Of a stretch of DNA of 64,000 nt, positions 1-9,030 are shown piece after piece. Under the pieces are notes generated by a model. The model had not been told where the DNA came from. It did not search any database and saw nothing but the letters and a program-made list of their open reading frames with translations. Made by a program: the position numbers and the translations under genes. Within the stretch, counting starts at the first letter, position 1, and each line of letters starts with the position of its first letter. This DNA comes from SZAS-18 sp038322235 (lineage in GTDB: Bacteria; Verrucomicrobiota; Verrucomicrobiia; Chthoniobacterales; SZAS-18), in NCBI GenBank assembly GCA_038322235.1, contig JBBQFQ010000010.1, positions 52,078 to 116,077 of the forward strand, written 5' to 3'.

Positions 1-86
1 TGCGCGAGGAAGAAAATCAACCCCGCGATGGCGAGCGCGACCCAGAGGCCGGGGGCGGGCCGCGAGGAGGGAGGAATGGATGCCAT
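1..86 (-). CDS. Partial membrane-anchored protein (N-terminus only)
   Basis: Reading leftward from an ATG at 86, the frame stays open to the window edge (28 codons). It gives a short Ser/Pro-rich leader followed by a hydrophobic stretch (WVALAIAGLIFFLA), as expected for a signal anchor or first membrane helix. It lies 127 bp downstream of the DUF4340 gene on the same strand, so it may be the next gene of that ABC operon. Too little is visible to name it. Confidence 0.45.
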   Translation of the reverse strand, partial: MASIPPSSRPAPGLWVALAIAGLIFFLA

Positions 87-212
87 GCGGCGCGCGGATG
101 ATCGCCGGATGCACCGACGGGTGACACGGCCTTCTGCGTGCGACCTACTTTGATTTCAACCGGGCGCAACCGCCGACCCGCCACGGCAGATGCGCCCGCG
201 TCCGGTCGGAGC

Positions 213-1502
213 CTACTTCTTCTTTGGTGCGGGCGTCGCGGCTGGCTTCGCCGGCACAGCCGGTGGCGCCGGCGTCGTGGCCGTCGCCGGCGCGCTAGCG
301 GCCGGGCTGGGCGCTGGGGCAGCCGGAGCGGCACTGGGCGCTTGGGGAAGCACCGATGGGAGCACCGGGGGCGGAGCCTCAGGCTTCTTTTCGATCAGCA
401 TCGCCGCGCGATCCTTCAGCAGCGGCTCGAGCGCGGACTTCGCCATGAGGTAGGCCCGGGACTCGTACTTCTTTTCCGTCGCCAGCTTTTCTTCGAGTCG
501 TTTCACCCGCGCCGCGAATTCGTCGTCGAACTTCTTTTTGTCCTCCGGCTTTTCCTCCGCTCCGGCCGTGCGCTCTTTGATGATGTTCGCACTGACGGCG
601 ACGGTGACGGGGTAGTTGTCGCCCGTGAGCTTCCCGATCTTCAGGACGTAAGTGAAATCGTCGAAGGTTTCGACCGTCGCAATCGTCGGCGCATCGAGCC
701 CGGTGTCCGCCGGCTTCGCATCGGGAGCCATGACGTCGACGAAATTCGCGTTGGCGAGGAGGGACGCCAGGATTCCGAGTTTCGTGGCATCGGCCTTCTC
801 CTCGGGACCCGCCCCGGCGAATTTCCATTCCGAGGTCACGCCGTCGCGCACGAGGGTCCAGGTCCGCCCCGGAGTGGACGCGGTGACCGCATAGGAGCGC
901 GGATTCTCGGCTTGGAAGAACGAGCGTTTCAGCCAGCGTTCGGCTTTGGGTTCAAGCTCGTCGAATGCTTCGGGGACCAGCGAGATCTTCGCGTTCTTGC
1001 CGCCGGCGAGGATGTAGCGTCCAGCCGGCATCGCGGGCATGCCGGGAGGTGCCTCCTCCGACTGGCGGAGGTATTTCTTGCCGACGAGCAGCGACGCGAG
1101 CGGCTTCCCGTCCTTGTCGCTGAGGGCGACCAGTGCGCCGGCGCCGGTACCCTTGCCGGGCTCGACCAGTTCGAGCCGGGCGTATTGGGATGGGCCCGCC
1201 TTCACTTCCTGACCGGGCTTGAGTTCCCACAGCTTGCGCAGAAGCGTGCTGATCAGCTCGAAGTCCGCGGGATAGTCGGCCCGTTCCTGCACCGTCCACT
1301 CGTCCGCTTTCCGGTTGAGATGGAGTTCACCGGCGGGCGACTTCAGGGCGATTTGGGCCACGTCGTTCAGCGGGAACGCGAGGACCTTTTCGGTCGTGGA
1401 CGAGGTGGAAGCGGCTGAGGTGTCGCCCTTCCGCAGCAGCAGCGTGGCGCCGCCGAGGACGGCCGCGAGGACGAGAAGAATCGCGAGTTGCTTGGGTTTC
1501 AT
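213..1502 (-). CDS. DUF4340 domain-containing membrane-anchored protein
   Basis: This 429-residue protein begins with a positively charged residue pair and a hydrophobic helix (about residues 5-23), so it should be anchored with its bulk outside the cytoplasm. The central part has the repeated beta-rich segments of DUF4340 proteins (for example EWTVQERADYPAD and RTWTLVRDG), and the last ~60 residues are a low-complexity Pro/Ala tail ending in Lys. In many bacteria DUF4340 genes directly follow a GldG-like gene. Here it starts 27 bp after the end of the GldG-like gene and is probably co-transcribed with it. Its role is presumed auxiliary to the ABC-2 exporter; no enzymatic motif is visible. 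Confidence 0.8.
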   Translation of the reverse strand: MKPKQLAILLVLAAVLGGATLLLRKGDTSAASTSSTTEKVLAFPLNDVAQIALKSPAGELHLNRKADEWTVQERADYPADFELISTLLRKLWELKPGQEVKAGPSQYARLELVEPGKGTGAGALVALSDKDGKPLASLLVGKKYLRQSEEAPPGMPAMPAGRYILAGGKNAKISLVPEAFDELEPKAERWLKRSFFQAENPRSYAVTASTPGRTWTLVRDGVTSEWKFAGAGPEEKADATKLGILASLLANANFVDVMAPDAKPADTGLDAPTIATVETFDDFTYVLKIGKLTGDNYPVTVAVSANIIKERTAGAEEKPEDKKKFDDEFAARVKRLEEKLATEKKYESRAYLMAKSALEPLLKDRAAMLIEKKPEAPPPVLPSVLPQAPSAAPAAPAPSPAASAPATATTPAPPAVPAKPAATPAPKKK

Positions 1503-1529
1503 ACGGGGAGGTGTTTGGCGCGAAGGGGA

Positions 1530-3437
1530 TCAGACCGCGGCCTGCCGGCGGCGGCGGAGTACTGCCAGCGACATCCCGAGGGCGGCGACCATGACCGGCA
1601 TGAGCCCGATGTTGAGCCACTTCATTCGCGTCTCGAGCGAGTCGATTTCAACGCGCAATTTTTTCCGCTCCTGCTTCAGCTGTTGTTTCACCTCGCCCTC
1701 CTTCTTTCGGAAGCGGGTGATTTCCGCCTGCTGCTCCGGGGAAAGGATGAATCTTTGCCCGGAGTCTTTCGAACGCTGCAACTCGGAAAGCTTCGTCTGC
1801 GCTTCCGTCAGGCCGGATTCGAGCTCGCGGATCTTCGTCCGGAAGTTGGCCTCGGCGGTCGCCTGCAACTCCTTCACCACCGTGAAGGGCCGTTCGCGGG
1901 ACGCCCGGCTGCGGACGGTGATGAGGTTACTGTCGCCCGCGAGCTGCTCGATCGCGCTCTGCGCGAAGCCGAGGTTGCCGTTTACCGGCATGACGATGCG
2001 CTGTCCGCCCAGCCCCCCGGCCTCCTGGACGCTGAGTTGATCCTGCACCATGTCGGCATCGCCAACGAGGATTACGACGCCCTCCCCCGCGGACTCCTTT
2101 AGACTGCCGTCTGCCGGCGGGGCGTCCGGCTTCTTTTCTTCCGGCTTCGTGGGATCGACGGGCTTCGGGGCGGCGGCACCCGGCTTGCCTTCGGGGAAGG
2201 CGGTTTTGAATTTTCCTGTCAGGCGGACGGCGAGGGCGTATTCGATGCCCGTCGGGTGAAAATCCTTCATGACCTCCTCGCCGCTCATCTGAGCGGAGAA
2301 GGTGTCCACGAGATTCGCGTTCTTGGATGACTTGATCAGGACCGTCTGCTTTAAACCCTCGGCCGGCGTGCCGGTGAACGCGCCGGCGAAGGCCATGATG
2401 AAGCTGTCCGCGTCGCTGGTCAGGACATCGTCCTTGTTGGCCGCGGCGTCGGTGAGGGTGAGAACCGTCGGGGTGCGGCCGGCGCGGGTGGTGCTGACGT
2501 AGTTCGTGTCCGCGACCACCCGGCTGGTGTCGAAGGCGAGGCCCCAGGCCTTAAGGAGCTTTTCCAGCGTCGAGCGGCTCTGCTGGCCGTTCATTCCGCC
2601 GGCTTGGGCCGCCTGGCGATCCAGCACGGCCGCCGGATCGAGGAAGGCGACCAGCTTGCCGCCGCGCAGCACGAACTGATCGATCGCATACTGGGCGGCA
2701 TCCGTGATTCCACGCGGGTGAATCACGAGCAGCACTTTCACGTCGTCGGGGATCTTGTCTGTCGTCAACTCGACCGTCTTCACCGTGAAGTCGCGCTGGA
2801 GTTCGCTGTAGAGCACCCAGGGTGGCTCATTGCGCTGGCCCATCTGCGCTGCCATGGGGGGAAGGCGGGTGCCGGCAAGCGGGAACGGACTCATCAGGCC
2901 CAGGACCGGTTTCTCCGAGGTCATGACGCGGGAGACCGCCCGGAGCAGGTCGTACTCCAGCAGACGCTCCCGGCGCGGATCGAGGAAGGCGATAGCCTGC
3001 TTCTGATCGAGCTGGCTCACGCTCAGTCCGAGGTAGAGCCGCTCGCCGTCGCGCGCCGCTTGGGGCGTTACGCCGTCGAGCTTCGCAGAATCCTCGGCGT
3101 CGGAATCCGGCTGGGGATCGAAGATCTGGATCTCGACGAGTCCCTTCGAAGCCTGCCGGATTTCGCCGAGCAAATCCTCCACGCGCTGGGCGTAGATCTT
3201 CAAGAACGGCGGCATCGCGTTCTCGTTCCGCGTGGCGTAGAACCGGATCTGCACCGGCGTGTCGAGTTTCGCGAGGATCGCCTTCGTCCCGGGCGACAGC
3301 GTGTAGGCCCGTTCGGAGGTCAGATCGATTCGCGTCTTGGCGCGCGACCCGAGCGCGTTGACGGCGATGAGGAGGAGCAGCATCGCAAGGACGCCGACCG
3401 CGGAGTACAAATAGGTTTCGATTCCCTGTTTCTTCAT
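1530..3437 (-). CDS. GldG-like ABC exporter auxiliary protein
   Basis: A 635-residue protein with an N-terminal membrane helix (about 11-28), a long extracytoplasmic region and a C-terminal membrane helix (about 610-628) followed by Arg residues. The segment after the first helix (RIDLTSERAYTLSPGTKAIL, then RFYAT) is characteristic of GldG and other proteins with an IFT52/GldG-type domain, which partner ABC-2 permeases in gliding motility and related export systems. A coiled coil rich in Glu, Lys and Gln lies at about 540-605, just before the last helix. The gene starts 25 bp after the permease gene and is followed by the DUF4340 gene. Its function in this non-Bacteroidetes context is inferred: the substrate is unknown and gliding is not implied. 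Confidence 0.82.
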   Translation of the reverse strand: MKKQGIETYLYSAVGVLAMLLLLIAVNALGSRAKTRIDLTSERAYTLSPGTKAILAKLDTPVQIRFYATRNENAMPPFLKIYAQRVEDLLGEIRQASKGLVEIQIFDPQPDSDAEDSAKLDGVTPQAARDGERLYLGLSVSQLDQKQAIAFLDPRRERLLEYDLLRAVSRVMTSEKPVLGLMSPFPLAGTRLPPMAAQMGQRNEPPWVLYSELQRDFTVKTVELTTDKIPDDVKVLLVIHPRGITDAAQYAIDQFVLRGGKLVAFLDPAAVLDRQAAQAGGMNGQQSRSTLEKLLKAWGLAFDTSRVVADTNYVSTTRAGRTPTVLTLTDAAANKDDVLTSDADSFIMAFAGAFTGTPAEGLKQTVLIKSSKNANLVDTFSAQMSGEEVMKDFHPTGIEYALAVRLTGKFKTAFPEGKPGAAAPKPVDPTKPEEKKPDAPPADGSLKESAGEGVVILVGDADMVQDQLSVQEAGGLGGQRIVMPVNGNLGFAQSAIEQLAGDSNLITVRSRASRERPFTVVKELQATAEANFRTKIRELESGLTEAQTKLSELQRSKDSGQRFILSPEQQAEITRFRKKEGEVKQQLKQERKKLRVEIDSLETRMKWLNIGLMPVMVAALGMSLAVLRRRRQAAV

Positions 3438-3462
3438 GGCGGGGAGAGGGTTGGGGGAGGGA

Positions 3463-4206
3463 TCAGCCGGCGCGATGCGCGCGGATGATCACGCCGGTGG
3501 TGAAGAGCGAGAAGCCGATCACGGAGAGGAAGTAGAGGATGTCGCGCGAGTCGATCACGCCCTTCTTGATACTCTCGAAGTGGGTGAAGACGCTGAAAGC
3601 GGAGACGATGTCTACGAGAGCCGGGGAGGCCCAGTTTGCGAGCAGGCTCGTCACGGCGGGAAAGCCCGCGAGGAGGAGGAAGAGCGAGGCAACAACCGCG
3701 AGAATGAAGCTCACCACCTGATTGCGCGTCATCGCGGAAGTCATCGCGCTGATGGCAAGATACGCCCCCGCCATCAGGAGGCTGCCGAGATATCCGGCGA
3801 AGATCACCCCGTTATCGGGGTGGCCGAGGTAATTCACCGTGAGGATGATCGGGAACGTGCCCGCGAGGGCCGCGGCGACGACGACCAGCGAGGCGAGGTA
3901 TTTTCCGACGATCGCCTGCCACGGAGTCACCGGCATGGTCAGGAGCAACTCCATCGTGCCGAGCCGTCGTTCCTCGGACCACATGCGCATGCCGACGGCG
4001 GGTACGAGGAAGAGATAAAGCCAGGGGTGCCAGACAAAGAAGCTCTCGAGGTTGGCCTGGCCGGCTTCGAAAAACCGGCTGACCATGAACGTGAAGAATC
4101 CCGCGAGGAGCAGGAAGATCACGATGAAGATGTAGGCGACAGGCGAGGCGAAATACCCCGTCAGCTCGCGTCGGGCGATGGTGAGAATGGGCTGGAGACG
4201 ATTCAT
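3463..4206 (-). CDS. ABC-2 type permease (GldF-like)
   Basis: A 247-residue polytopic protein with about six hydrophobic segments. It opens with a cytoplasmic LTIARRELTGYF segment typical of ABC-2 permeases before the first helix, and a loop with RMWSEERRLGTMELLLTMP matches the conserved ABC-2 coupling region. It belongs with the ATPase encoded just upstream: the permease ATG overlaps the ATPase stop (ATGA at 4203-4206), which indicates translational coupling. With the GldG-like and DUF4340 proteins it forms a four-gene export module. The exported compound cannot be deduced. Confidence 0.88.
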   Translation of the reverse strand: MNRLQPILTIARRELTGYFASPVAYIFIVIFLLLAGFFTFMVSRFFEAGQANLESFFVWHPWLYLFLVPAVGMRMWSEERRLGTMELLLTMPVTPWQAIVGKYLASLVVVAAALAGTFPIILTVNYLGHPDNGVIFAGYLGSLLMAGAYLAISAMTSAMTRNQVVSFILAVVASLFLLLAGFPAVTSLLANWASPALVDIVSAFSVFTHFESIKKGVIDSRDILYFLSVIGFSLFTTGVIIRAHRAG

Positions 4207-5171
4207 TTCTTTTCCTCCCGGGAGGTGGCGCGGTCACCGAGGGTGATGCTGCGGAAGACCTCGTCGAGGCGGCCTTCCTCGGCGTGCAGTTCGAGGACCT
4301 TCCAGCCCTCGCGAGCCGCGACCTCGCCGATCGCCTGCGCGAGTGGGATGCCCGCGGCGTTGTGGTGTTTCGTCGTGACGCGGAAGGAGAGGGGATCCTC
4401 TCCGAGCAGGGTGGCGCTATCGACGTTCTTGATCTCGCGCAGCTTCATCGCCACGAGGTCCGGCGGCCCCGCCGTGACCCGGACGATGACGGCACCCGCC
4501 TGCGGTGAGCGTTCGCGCAGTTCGGCGGGCGTTCCGTTCGCGACGATGCTTCCCCGGTCGATGATGATCGCGCGCGAGCAGACGGCATCCACCTCCTCGA
4601 GGATGTGCGTGGAAAAAATGATCGCTTTCGTCTCCCCCATGCGGCGGATGAGGGTCCGGATCTCGTGCTTCTGATTCGGATCGAGGCCATCGGTGGGCTC
4701 GTCGAGGACGAGCACCTCCGGGTCATGGATGATCGACTGGGCAAAACACGTGCGGTGGCGGAAGCCTTTCGAAAGCGTCTCGACGCTTTGGTGCAGGACG
4801 CGCTCGAGGAAACACATTTCCACCGCGCGTCCGACCGCGCGTTTCCGGGCGTCGCCGTGCAGGCCGCGCATTTCCGCCGTGAACTCGAGGAAGCTCTTTA
4901 CCGTCATGTCGGCGTAGGACGGGGCGTTCTCTGGGAGGTAGCCGATCAGGCGCTTGGCGGGAATCGGATCGGCCACCATGTCGTGACCGCCGATCTTCAC
5001 CTCGCCGTCGGTCGGCGGGATGAAGCCGGTGATCATCCGCATTGTCGTGGACTTGCCGGCACCATTTGGTCCGAGGAAGCCGAGGACTTCACCCTTCTGC
5101 ACGGTGAACGAGACGCCGGCCACCGCGATCTTTGGGCCAAATGCCTTGGTCAGGTTGCGAACTTCAATCAT
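4203..5171 (-). CDS. ABC transporter ATP-binding protein (GldA-like)
   Basis: The ATPase of the module. It has a Walker A (GPNGAGKST), a Q-loop region, a signature variant LSKGF in place of LSGGQ as in many ABC-2 exporters, Walker B VLVLDEPTDGLDP and an H-loop (STHILEEV). The C-terminal ~90 residues form the accessory region seen in GldA/CcmA-like ATPases. I chose the ATG at 5171 (MIEVRNLTKAF) because this family begins at that motif; an ATG 18 bp upstream would add five residues. It overlaps the permease gene by 4 bp. A DMT permease gene ends 31 bp upstream on the same strand, so transcription may begin further up. Confidence 0.9.
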   Translation of the reverse strand: MIEVRNLTKAFGPKIAVAGVSFTVQKGEVLGFLGPNGAGKSTTMRMITGFIPPTDGEVKIGGHDMVADPIPAKRLIGYLPENAPSYADMTVKSFLEFTAEMRGLHGDARKRAVGRAVEMCFLERVLHQSVETLSKGFRHRTCFAQSIIHDPEVLVLDEPTDGLDPNQKHEIRTLIRRMGETKAIIFSTHILEEVDAVCSRAIIIDRGSIVANGTPAELRERSPQAGAVIVRVTAGPPDLVAMKLREIKNVDSATLLGEDPLSFRVTTKHHNAAGIPLAQAIGEVAAREGWKVLELHAEEGRLDEVFRSITLGDRATSREEKK

Positions 5172-5202
5172 CGGATACTCGATGTGCAAACTGCGGCAGA
5201 TT

Positions 5203-6084
5203 TCAAGTACGAGAGTCTTCGCGGAGCTGCGATGGGGCTTGCATCACGAGGAAAACCCCGATGGAGGAGATCGCGATTCCGGCCATCATCGCCCCGGTCA
5301 CGGGCTGATCGAACAACAACCACGCGAGGACGGCGGTCACGGATGGCGTGAGATAGAACAGGCTGGTGACGCGGCTGATCGAGCCGCGGGCGAGCATCAG
5401 GTAGAGGAGCGCGATGGAGCAGATCGAGTTCACGATCACGAGCCATCCGAGCGCGAAGGCGAAGGCGGGCGTCCATTCTACGGGTCCGGATTCAAATCCG
5501 GCGGCGATCGCCATGACGAGGAAGGTCGCACCGTATTGAATCGTCCCCGTCGTCCGGAAATCCGTTCCCCCGCACCAGCGTTTCTGCACCAGGGTCCCAC
5601 AGGTGATCCCGGCGACCGCCAGAAAAGACACGATCAGTCCGCTGGCGTCGACGGTGCCCTGATCGATCCGTCCGGAAGCCACGAGGCCGACCCCGGCGAA
5701 ACCGAGCGCGATTCCCGCCCACTGAATCGAACGGAGTCGTTCTCCGAGCAGGGCGGCGGCGGTGATGGCCGTGAGCACGGGCTGGAGCGACCCGATCAAC
5801 GCCACGAGACCGAGCGGCAGGCCATGCCGGACCGTCCAGAAAACGCCCCCGAGATACGCGCCATGTGTCAGCAGCCCGGCCAGCGCCACCCAGCCGAACT
5901 GCGCCCGCGTTTTCGGCCAGGGCGCGCGCCAGAGGAGCGACGCCGCCGCAAAGAGCGGGGTGAGAACGGCGAAGCGCCAGGCGAGAAAATGGAACGGCTC
6001 GGCGTGCGGGCTGCCGAGGCGCGCGCCGAGGAAGCCGGTGCTCCAGAGCAGCACGAACGTGGCGGGGATCAGGTAGCGGGGCAT
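5203..6084 (-). CDS. EamA/DMT family transporter
   Basis: A 293-residue protein with about ten hydrophobic helices in two repeats of five, the standard EamA (drug/metabolite transporter) layout. It begins MPRYLIPATFVLLWSTGF, a typical first helix of this family, and that is why the ATG at 6084 is preferred over one 51 bp upstream. The second repeat (starting near VASGLIVSF) ends in a helix with DQPVTGAMMAGIAI, a recurring EamA motif. Substrates of such carriers are usually amino acids or other small metabolites; nothing here narrows this. The gene is divergent from the RMD1-like gene (start about 6197). Confidence 0.85.
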   Translation of the reverse strand: MPRYLIPATFVLLWSTGFLGARLGSPHAEPFHFLAWRFAVLTPLFAAASLLWRAPWPKTRAQFGWVALAGLLTHGAYLGGVFWTVRHGLPLGLVALIGSLQPVLTAITAAALLGERLRSIQWAGIALGFAGVGLVASGRIDQGTVDASGLIVSFLAVAGITCGTLVQKRWCGGTDFRTTGTIQYGATFLVMAIAAGFESGPVEWTPAFAFALGWLVIVNSICSIALLYLMLARGSISRVTSLFYLTPSVTAVLAWLLFDQPVTGAMMAGIAISSIGVFLVMQAPSQLREDSRT

Positions 6085-6196
6085 GCCGGGCGGGAATCGT
6101 AGCCCAACCCCGCCGGGGCGCACGGGACAGTGCACGCGATTGCGGGCGAAATCAGTCGCCTCGCCACGACCCCGTCTCCGGCGCTACCGTCCGGGC

Positions 6197-7312
6197 GTGA
6201 ACTCCGATGATTCGGCTTGCGTGCCTGCCGCCCTGCTCGGCTCCGTCGTCTACTTCTTCGCGTTCGATCTCGCGTACGAACTGAAGGGCCCCCTTCCGAA
6301 CACCCTGCTCGGCCAGGAACGGGCGCGCTTCAGCATGGACTCGAGCCGGCGCGCGCCCCGTCACCTCCTCTTCTTCAAGCCGGATCTGCTCGTGCTCCCG
6401 CCGGAGGAATGCGCGGGTCCGAAGGGAGCGCTCCCCCTCGAAACGACGGTGAAGATTCTTCCCATTGGGGCCGTCAGCATCGCGGTTCGCGTCCCGTTTG
6501 AAGTCGGCACGCTCGCGGACCTCGTCGGCTACCACGATCTCGCGCTTTCCGGCGCCGTGATCGCCGAGCACGCGCGGATTCTGGCCGACCGTCTCGCGCA
6601 CGAACTTGCCGCAGTGGCAGTGCGACCGGTAGGGCGTCTCGTCGACGATGATCCGTACACCGTTTTTTGCCTCGACCCCGCTCCGGAGCGGTCGCCCGCC
6701 GAAGCTTGGCTGGAGCGGAATCGGACGGACGTCGCCGCGTTGCTCGCGGAGGAGCCATCCGCGGGGCTCTCCCAGCTGGAAGTGGGGGAGTCAACTGGGG
6801 TGATGCTCACCTACTACGAGGATGATCTCCTCGTCATCGATTGGGATGCCGCCCTGCTCATTGACGACCCCGCCGACCGCGTTCAGTCGCTTCACATCAT
6901 CGAGATCGCGAACCTCCAGCTTACCGAGCTCGAGGCCTACGACCGGCTTCTCGATTCCGTGCTCGAGCGCACGTACCGGGACCTCGCTGGTCGCCGTTCC
7001 GGGCGCCGGCGCGCGGATGTCCTGCGGGAGGTGCGTGAGCTCCAGATCGACATGACCCGCTTTCATGACGAGCTCTCGAACATCACGAAGTTCTTTGGCG
7101 ACTGGCATCTGGCGCGAGTCTACGCCGCGGTCTCCGGCCGCTTCCATCTCGCGGACTGGCATGCGTCGGTCGACCGGAAGCTCCGAACCCTCGGTGAACT
7201 GCATCAATTGATGAAATCCGACCTCGCTAACCGCTGGATGCTGATGCTCGAGGTGACGATCGTCGCGCTTTTCATCCTCGACGTCGCGTTGCTCCTTCTC
7301 GGCCGGAAGTGA
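6197..7312 (+). CDS. RMD1/DUF155 family protein
   Basis: A 371-residue protein whose C-terminal third matches the RMD1/YagE (DUF155) family. It has a helical region around TKFFGDWHLARVYAAVSGRF, a conserved LNxR-like segment with a run of Leu-rich helix, and a terminal membrane anchor (LMLEVTIVALFILDVALLLL). I start at the GTG at 6197 because the open frame upstream of it is Arg/Pro-rich, overlaps the divergent permease gene and looks non-coding. RMD1 relatives in eukaryotes are mitochondrial membrane proteins; the bacterial role is not established. It is probably a tail-anchored cytoplasmic protein. The start is uncertain, the family call fairly firm. Confidence 0.7.
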   Translation: MNSDDSACVPAALLGSVVYFFAFDLAYELKGPLPNTLLGQERARFSMDSSRRAPRHLLFFKPDLLVLPPEECAGPKGALPLETTVKILPIGAVSIAVRVPFEVGTLADLVGYHDLALSGAVIAEHARILADRLAHELAAVAVRPVGRLVDDDPYTVFCLDPAPERSPAEAWLERNRTDVAALLAEEPSAGLSQLEVGESTGVMLTYYEDDLLVIDWDAALLIDDPADRVQSLHIIEIANLQLTELEAYDRLLDSVLERTYRDLAGRRSGRRRADVLREVRELQIDMTRFHDELSNITKFFGDWHLARVYAAVSGRFHLADWHASVDRKLRTLGELHQLMKSDLANRWMLMLEVTIVALFILDVALLLLGRK

Positions 7313-7390
7313 GCGTCCGGGAACTCAAGTCACGATCGTTTCACGGCCAAAAAGTGGCAGGCTCGGCGTCGTACGGAACCGTTCCGGCGC

Positions 7391-7639
7391 ATGAATACCG
7401 ACAATGTTGGGGTCGCCTGGTCGAAGACGCATCTCGCTACCGCCCGCCGCGGGCGGGCCGCGGCGCTCGGCCGGATGCGCCGGCAGTTTAACCTTTGGTG
7501 GCCGGCGCCCGGGAGCCGCGGGGATGCCCGGCGTCGCGAGACACCCGCCTTCCGCGCGGCAAGTTCCGCGGAGAGTCTTCTTCTGGCAGTCTTACTCGCA
7601 TCCCTCGTGGCCGCGTTGGCGCTTGCCGTCGTCAGATAG
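7391..7639 (+). CDS. Small putative tail-anchored protein
   Basis: An 82-codon frame in an otherwise empty 466-bp gap (7313-7778). The first 55 residues are basic and Trp/Arg-containing; the last ~22 form a convincing hydrophobic helix (SLLLAVLLASLVAALALAVV) before a final Arg. That layout fits a small tail-anchored membrane protein. There is no ribosome binding site, and the Arg-rich part could be a by-product of high GC, so this may be spurious. A TTGACA hexamer lies at 7718-7723 before the next gene, but without a recognisable -10 partner. Confidence 0.33.
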   Translation: MNTDNVGVAWSKTHLATARRGRAAALGRMRRQFNLWWPAPGSRGDARRRETPAFRAASSAESLLLAVLLASLVAALALAVVR

Positions 7640-7778
7640 GCGTCCGGCCAAGAGCCGGAGACGTCCGGACGGCGGATCCGCAACTGGAGCGAGCCGCGCG
7701 GAGGGAGCGAGGGGGCTTTGACAATCGGATGTCGGATCGTCGCTTTGCCGCGGCGGTCCGTCCGGGTAGTCTTCCGGA

Positions 7779-8198
7779 ATGGAGCGCGAACGCATTGTGG
7801 TTTTTTTCGATGGCGTGTGCGGGCTGTGCAATGCGTGGGTGGATTTCCTCCTCCCGCGGGACCAGAAGCAGCAGTTCCTCTTTTCTCCGCTGCAGGGTGA
7901 GGCGTTCCAGCCCGTTCTGGCGGCCCACCCGGATTTGGGAGCGATCGATTCGCTCATCGTCCTGCACGAGAAAGGGGACGGGAAAAGTGAGGTCCTCACG
8001 CACAGCGACGGGCCGCTCTTCGTCCTGCGACGCCTGGGCGGGGGCTGGTCCTTTCTTGCGACCCTCATGCAGGTGTTCCCGGGCGCGCTCCGAACGTTCG
8101 TCTACCGCGGCATTGCGGCGAGCCGGTATCGGATCTTCGGGAAGAAGGAAACCTGCCGGCTCCCCTCGCCCGCCGAGCGCGCGCGCTTCCTCGCGTGA
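7779..8198 (+). CDS. DCC-family thiol-disulfide oxidoreductase-like protein
   Basis: A 139-residue protein starting MERERIVVFFDGVCGLCN, the hallmark of the DCC (YuxK, DUF393) family: an Asp-Gly-x-Cys-x-x-Cys motif at the start of a thioredoxin-like fold. The C-terminal half (RLGGGWSFLATLMQVFPG, YRGIAASRYRIFGK) matches the family's conserved Trp/Tyr-rich end. Length is normal. Such proteins are cytoplasmic and presumed to act in thiol redox chemistry, but substrates are unknown. The gene stands alone, followed by a secreted NlpC/P60-like gene 117 bp downstream. Confidence 0.85.
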   Translation: MERERIVVFFDGVCGLCNAWVDFLLPRDQKQQFLFSPLQGEAFQPVLAAHPDLGAIDSLIVLHEKGDGKSEVLTHSDGPLFVLRRLGGGWSFLATLMQVFPGALRTFVYRGIAASRYRIFGKKETCRLPSPAERARFLA

Positions 8199-8315
8199 TC
8201 CGCTCCTCGTGGGCAAGGCGCGCTGCGCACGGGATTTGAGCCTACCCGCGACCGGGACGGAAATTTGCGGGTGACGAACGCGAAACCTTTGCGAGCATCC
8301 GCGATTCATCCGTCC

Positions 8316-9023
8316 ATGACCGCGCGCTCCTTCGTTCTGGTCGCCAGCATTGCTTTGGCACCTCTCGCTCTTCCGGCGGAGAATCGGCCGGCGCCTTCCC
8401 CGACCGCTCCCGCACCCGTGGCCCGTCGCTTCGCGGCCGAGGCCGAGCGGGTGCTCGACCGGACGGTCGTGACGACCTACCGGCACCGCACCCGGGTCGA
8501 TGCGGCCGCCGGCATCTACGAACTCGATTGTTCCGGCCTCATCGCTTTCCTGCTCCGCAAGGTCTCCGAGCCGCATCTGAGAGCAGTTCCGGTCGCTCCG
8601 GGCCGGAAAAAGCCGCGGGCGGTCGAGTATTGCGAATTTTTCCGCGTCCAGCCTGCGGCGCCCGAGTCGCCAACCGGCTGGCTCCGGGTCCGGACGTTCG
8701 CGGATGCGCAGTCTGGCGACGTCCTCGCCTGGCGGTATCCCGAACGCGCGCCCGGGCAAAATACGGGCCACGTGGTCATCATCGCGGAGCCCCCCGAACG
8801 GATCGGAGACGATGTCTTCAAGGTCGCGGTGATGGATTCCACGGAGCGCCCGCACGATCAGGACACGCGCTCGCGTGGAGCGACTGGGCTGGGCCGGGGC
8901 GTGATGTATTTCCGCGTCAACGAACGCGGCGAGCTGGCGGCTTACCGGCGCAGTTCCGGCGAACCGTGGCGCGGCGGGAATCCCATCGAGATCGGCCGGC
9001 TGGTGGACCTCCCGTCACGCTGA
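8316..9023 (+). CDS. Secreted NlpC/P60-like protein
   Basis: The ATG at 8316 gives a clear signal peptide (MTARSFVLVASIALAPLALP, cleavage near AEN) and a 235-residue product. The mature part has YELDCSGLIAFLL, which places a Cys in the DCSGL context of NlpC/P60 cysteine peptidases, and a later NTGHVVIIAE that could supply the catalytic His. Between them, GDVLAWRYPE resembles the family's GD(L/V) segment. These features suggest a periplasmic or extracellular amidase/peptidase acting on peptidoglycan peptides, but the fold is divergent and the assignment is motif-based. An upstream in-frame start would add 17 residues and disrupt the signal peptide. The gene converges on the MogA gene. Confidence 0.65.
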   Translation: MTARSFVLVASIALAPLALPAENRPAPSPTAPAPVARRFAAEAERVLDRTVVTTYRHRTRVDAAAGIYELDCSGLIAFLLRKVSEPHLRAVPVAPGRKKPRAVEYCEFFRVQPAAPESPTGWLRVRTFADAQSGDVLAWRYPERAPGQNTGHVVIIAEPPERIGDDVFKVAVMDSTERPHDQDTRSRGATGLGRGVMYFRVNERGELAAYRRSSGEPWRGGNPIEIGRLVDLPSR

Positions 9024-9030
9024 TCCAGGA

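Noticed and set aside
7718..7746. Promoter with TTGACA upstream of the DCC gene
   Set aside because: No plausible -10 hexamer 16-18 bp downstream.
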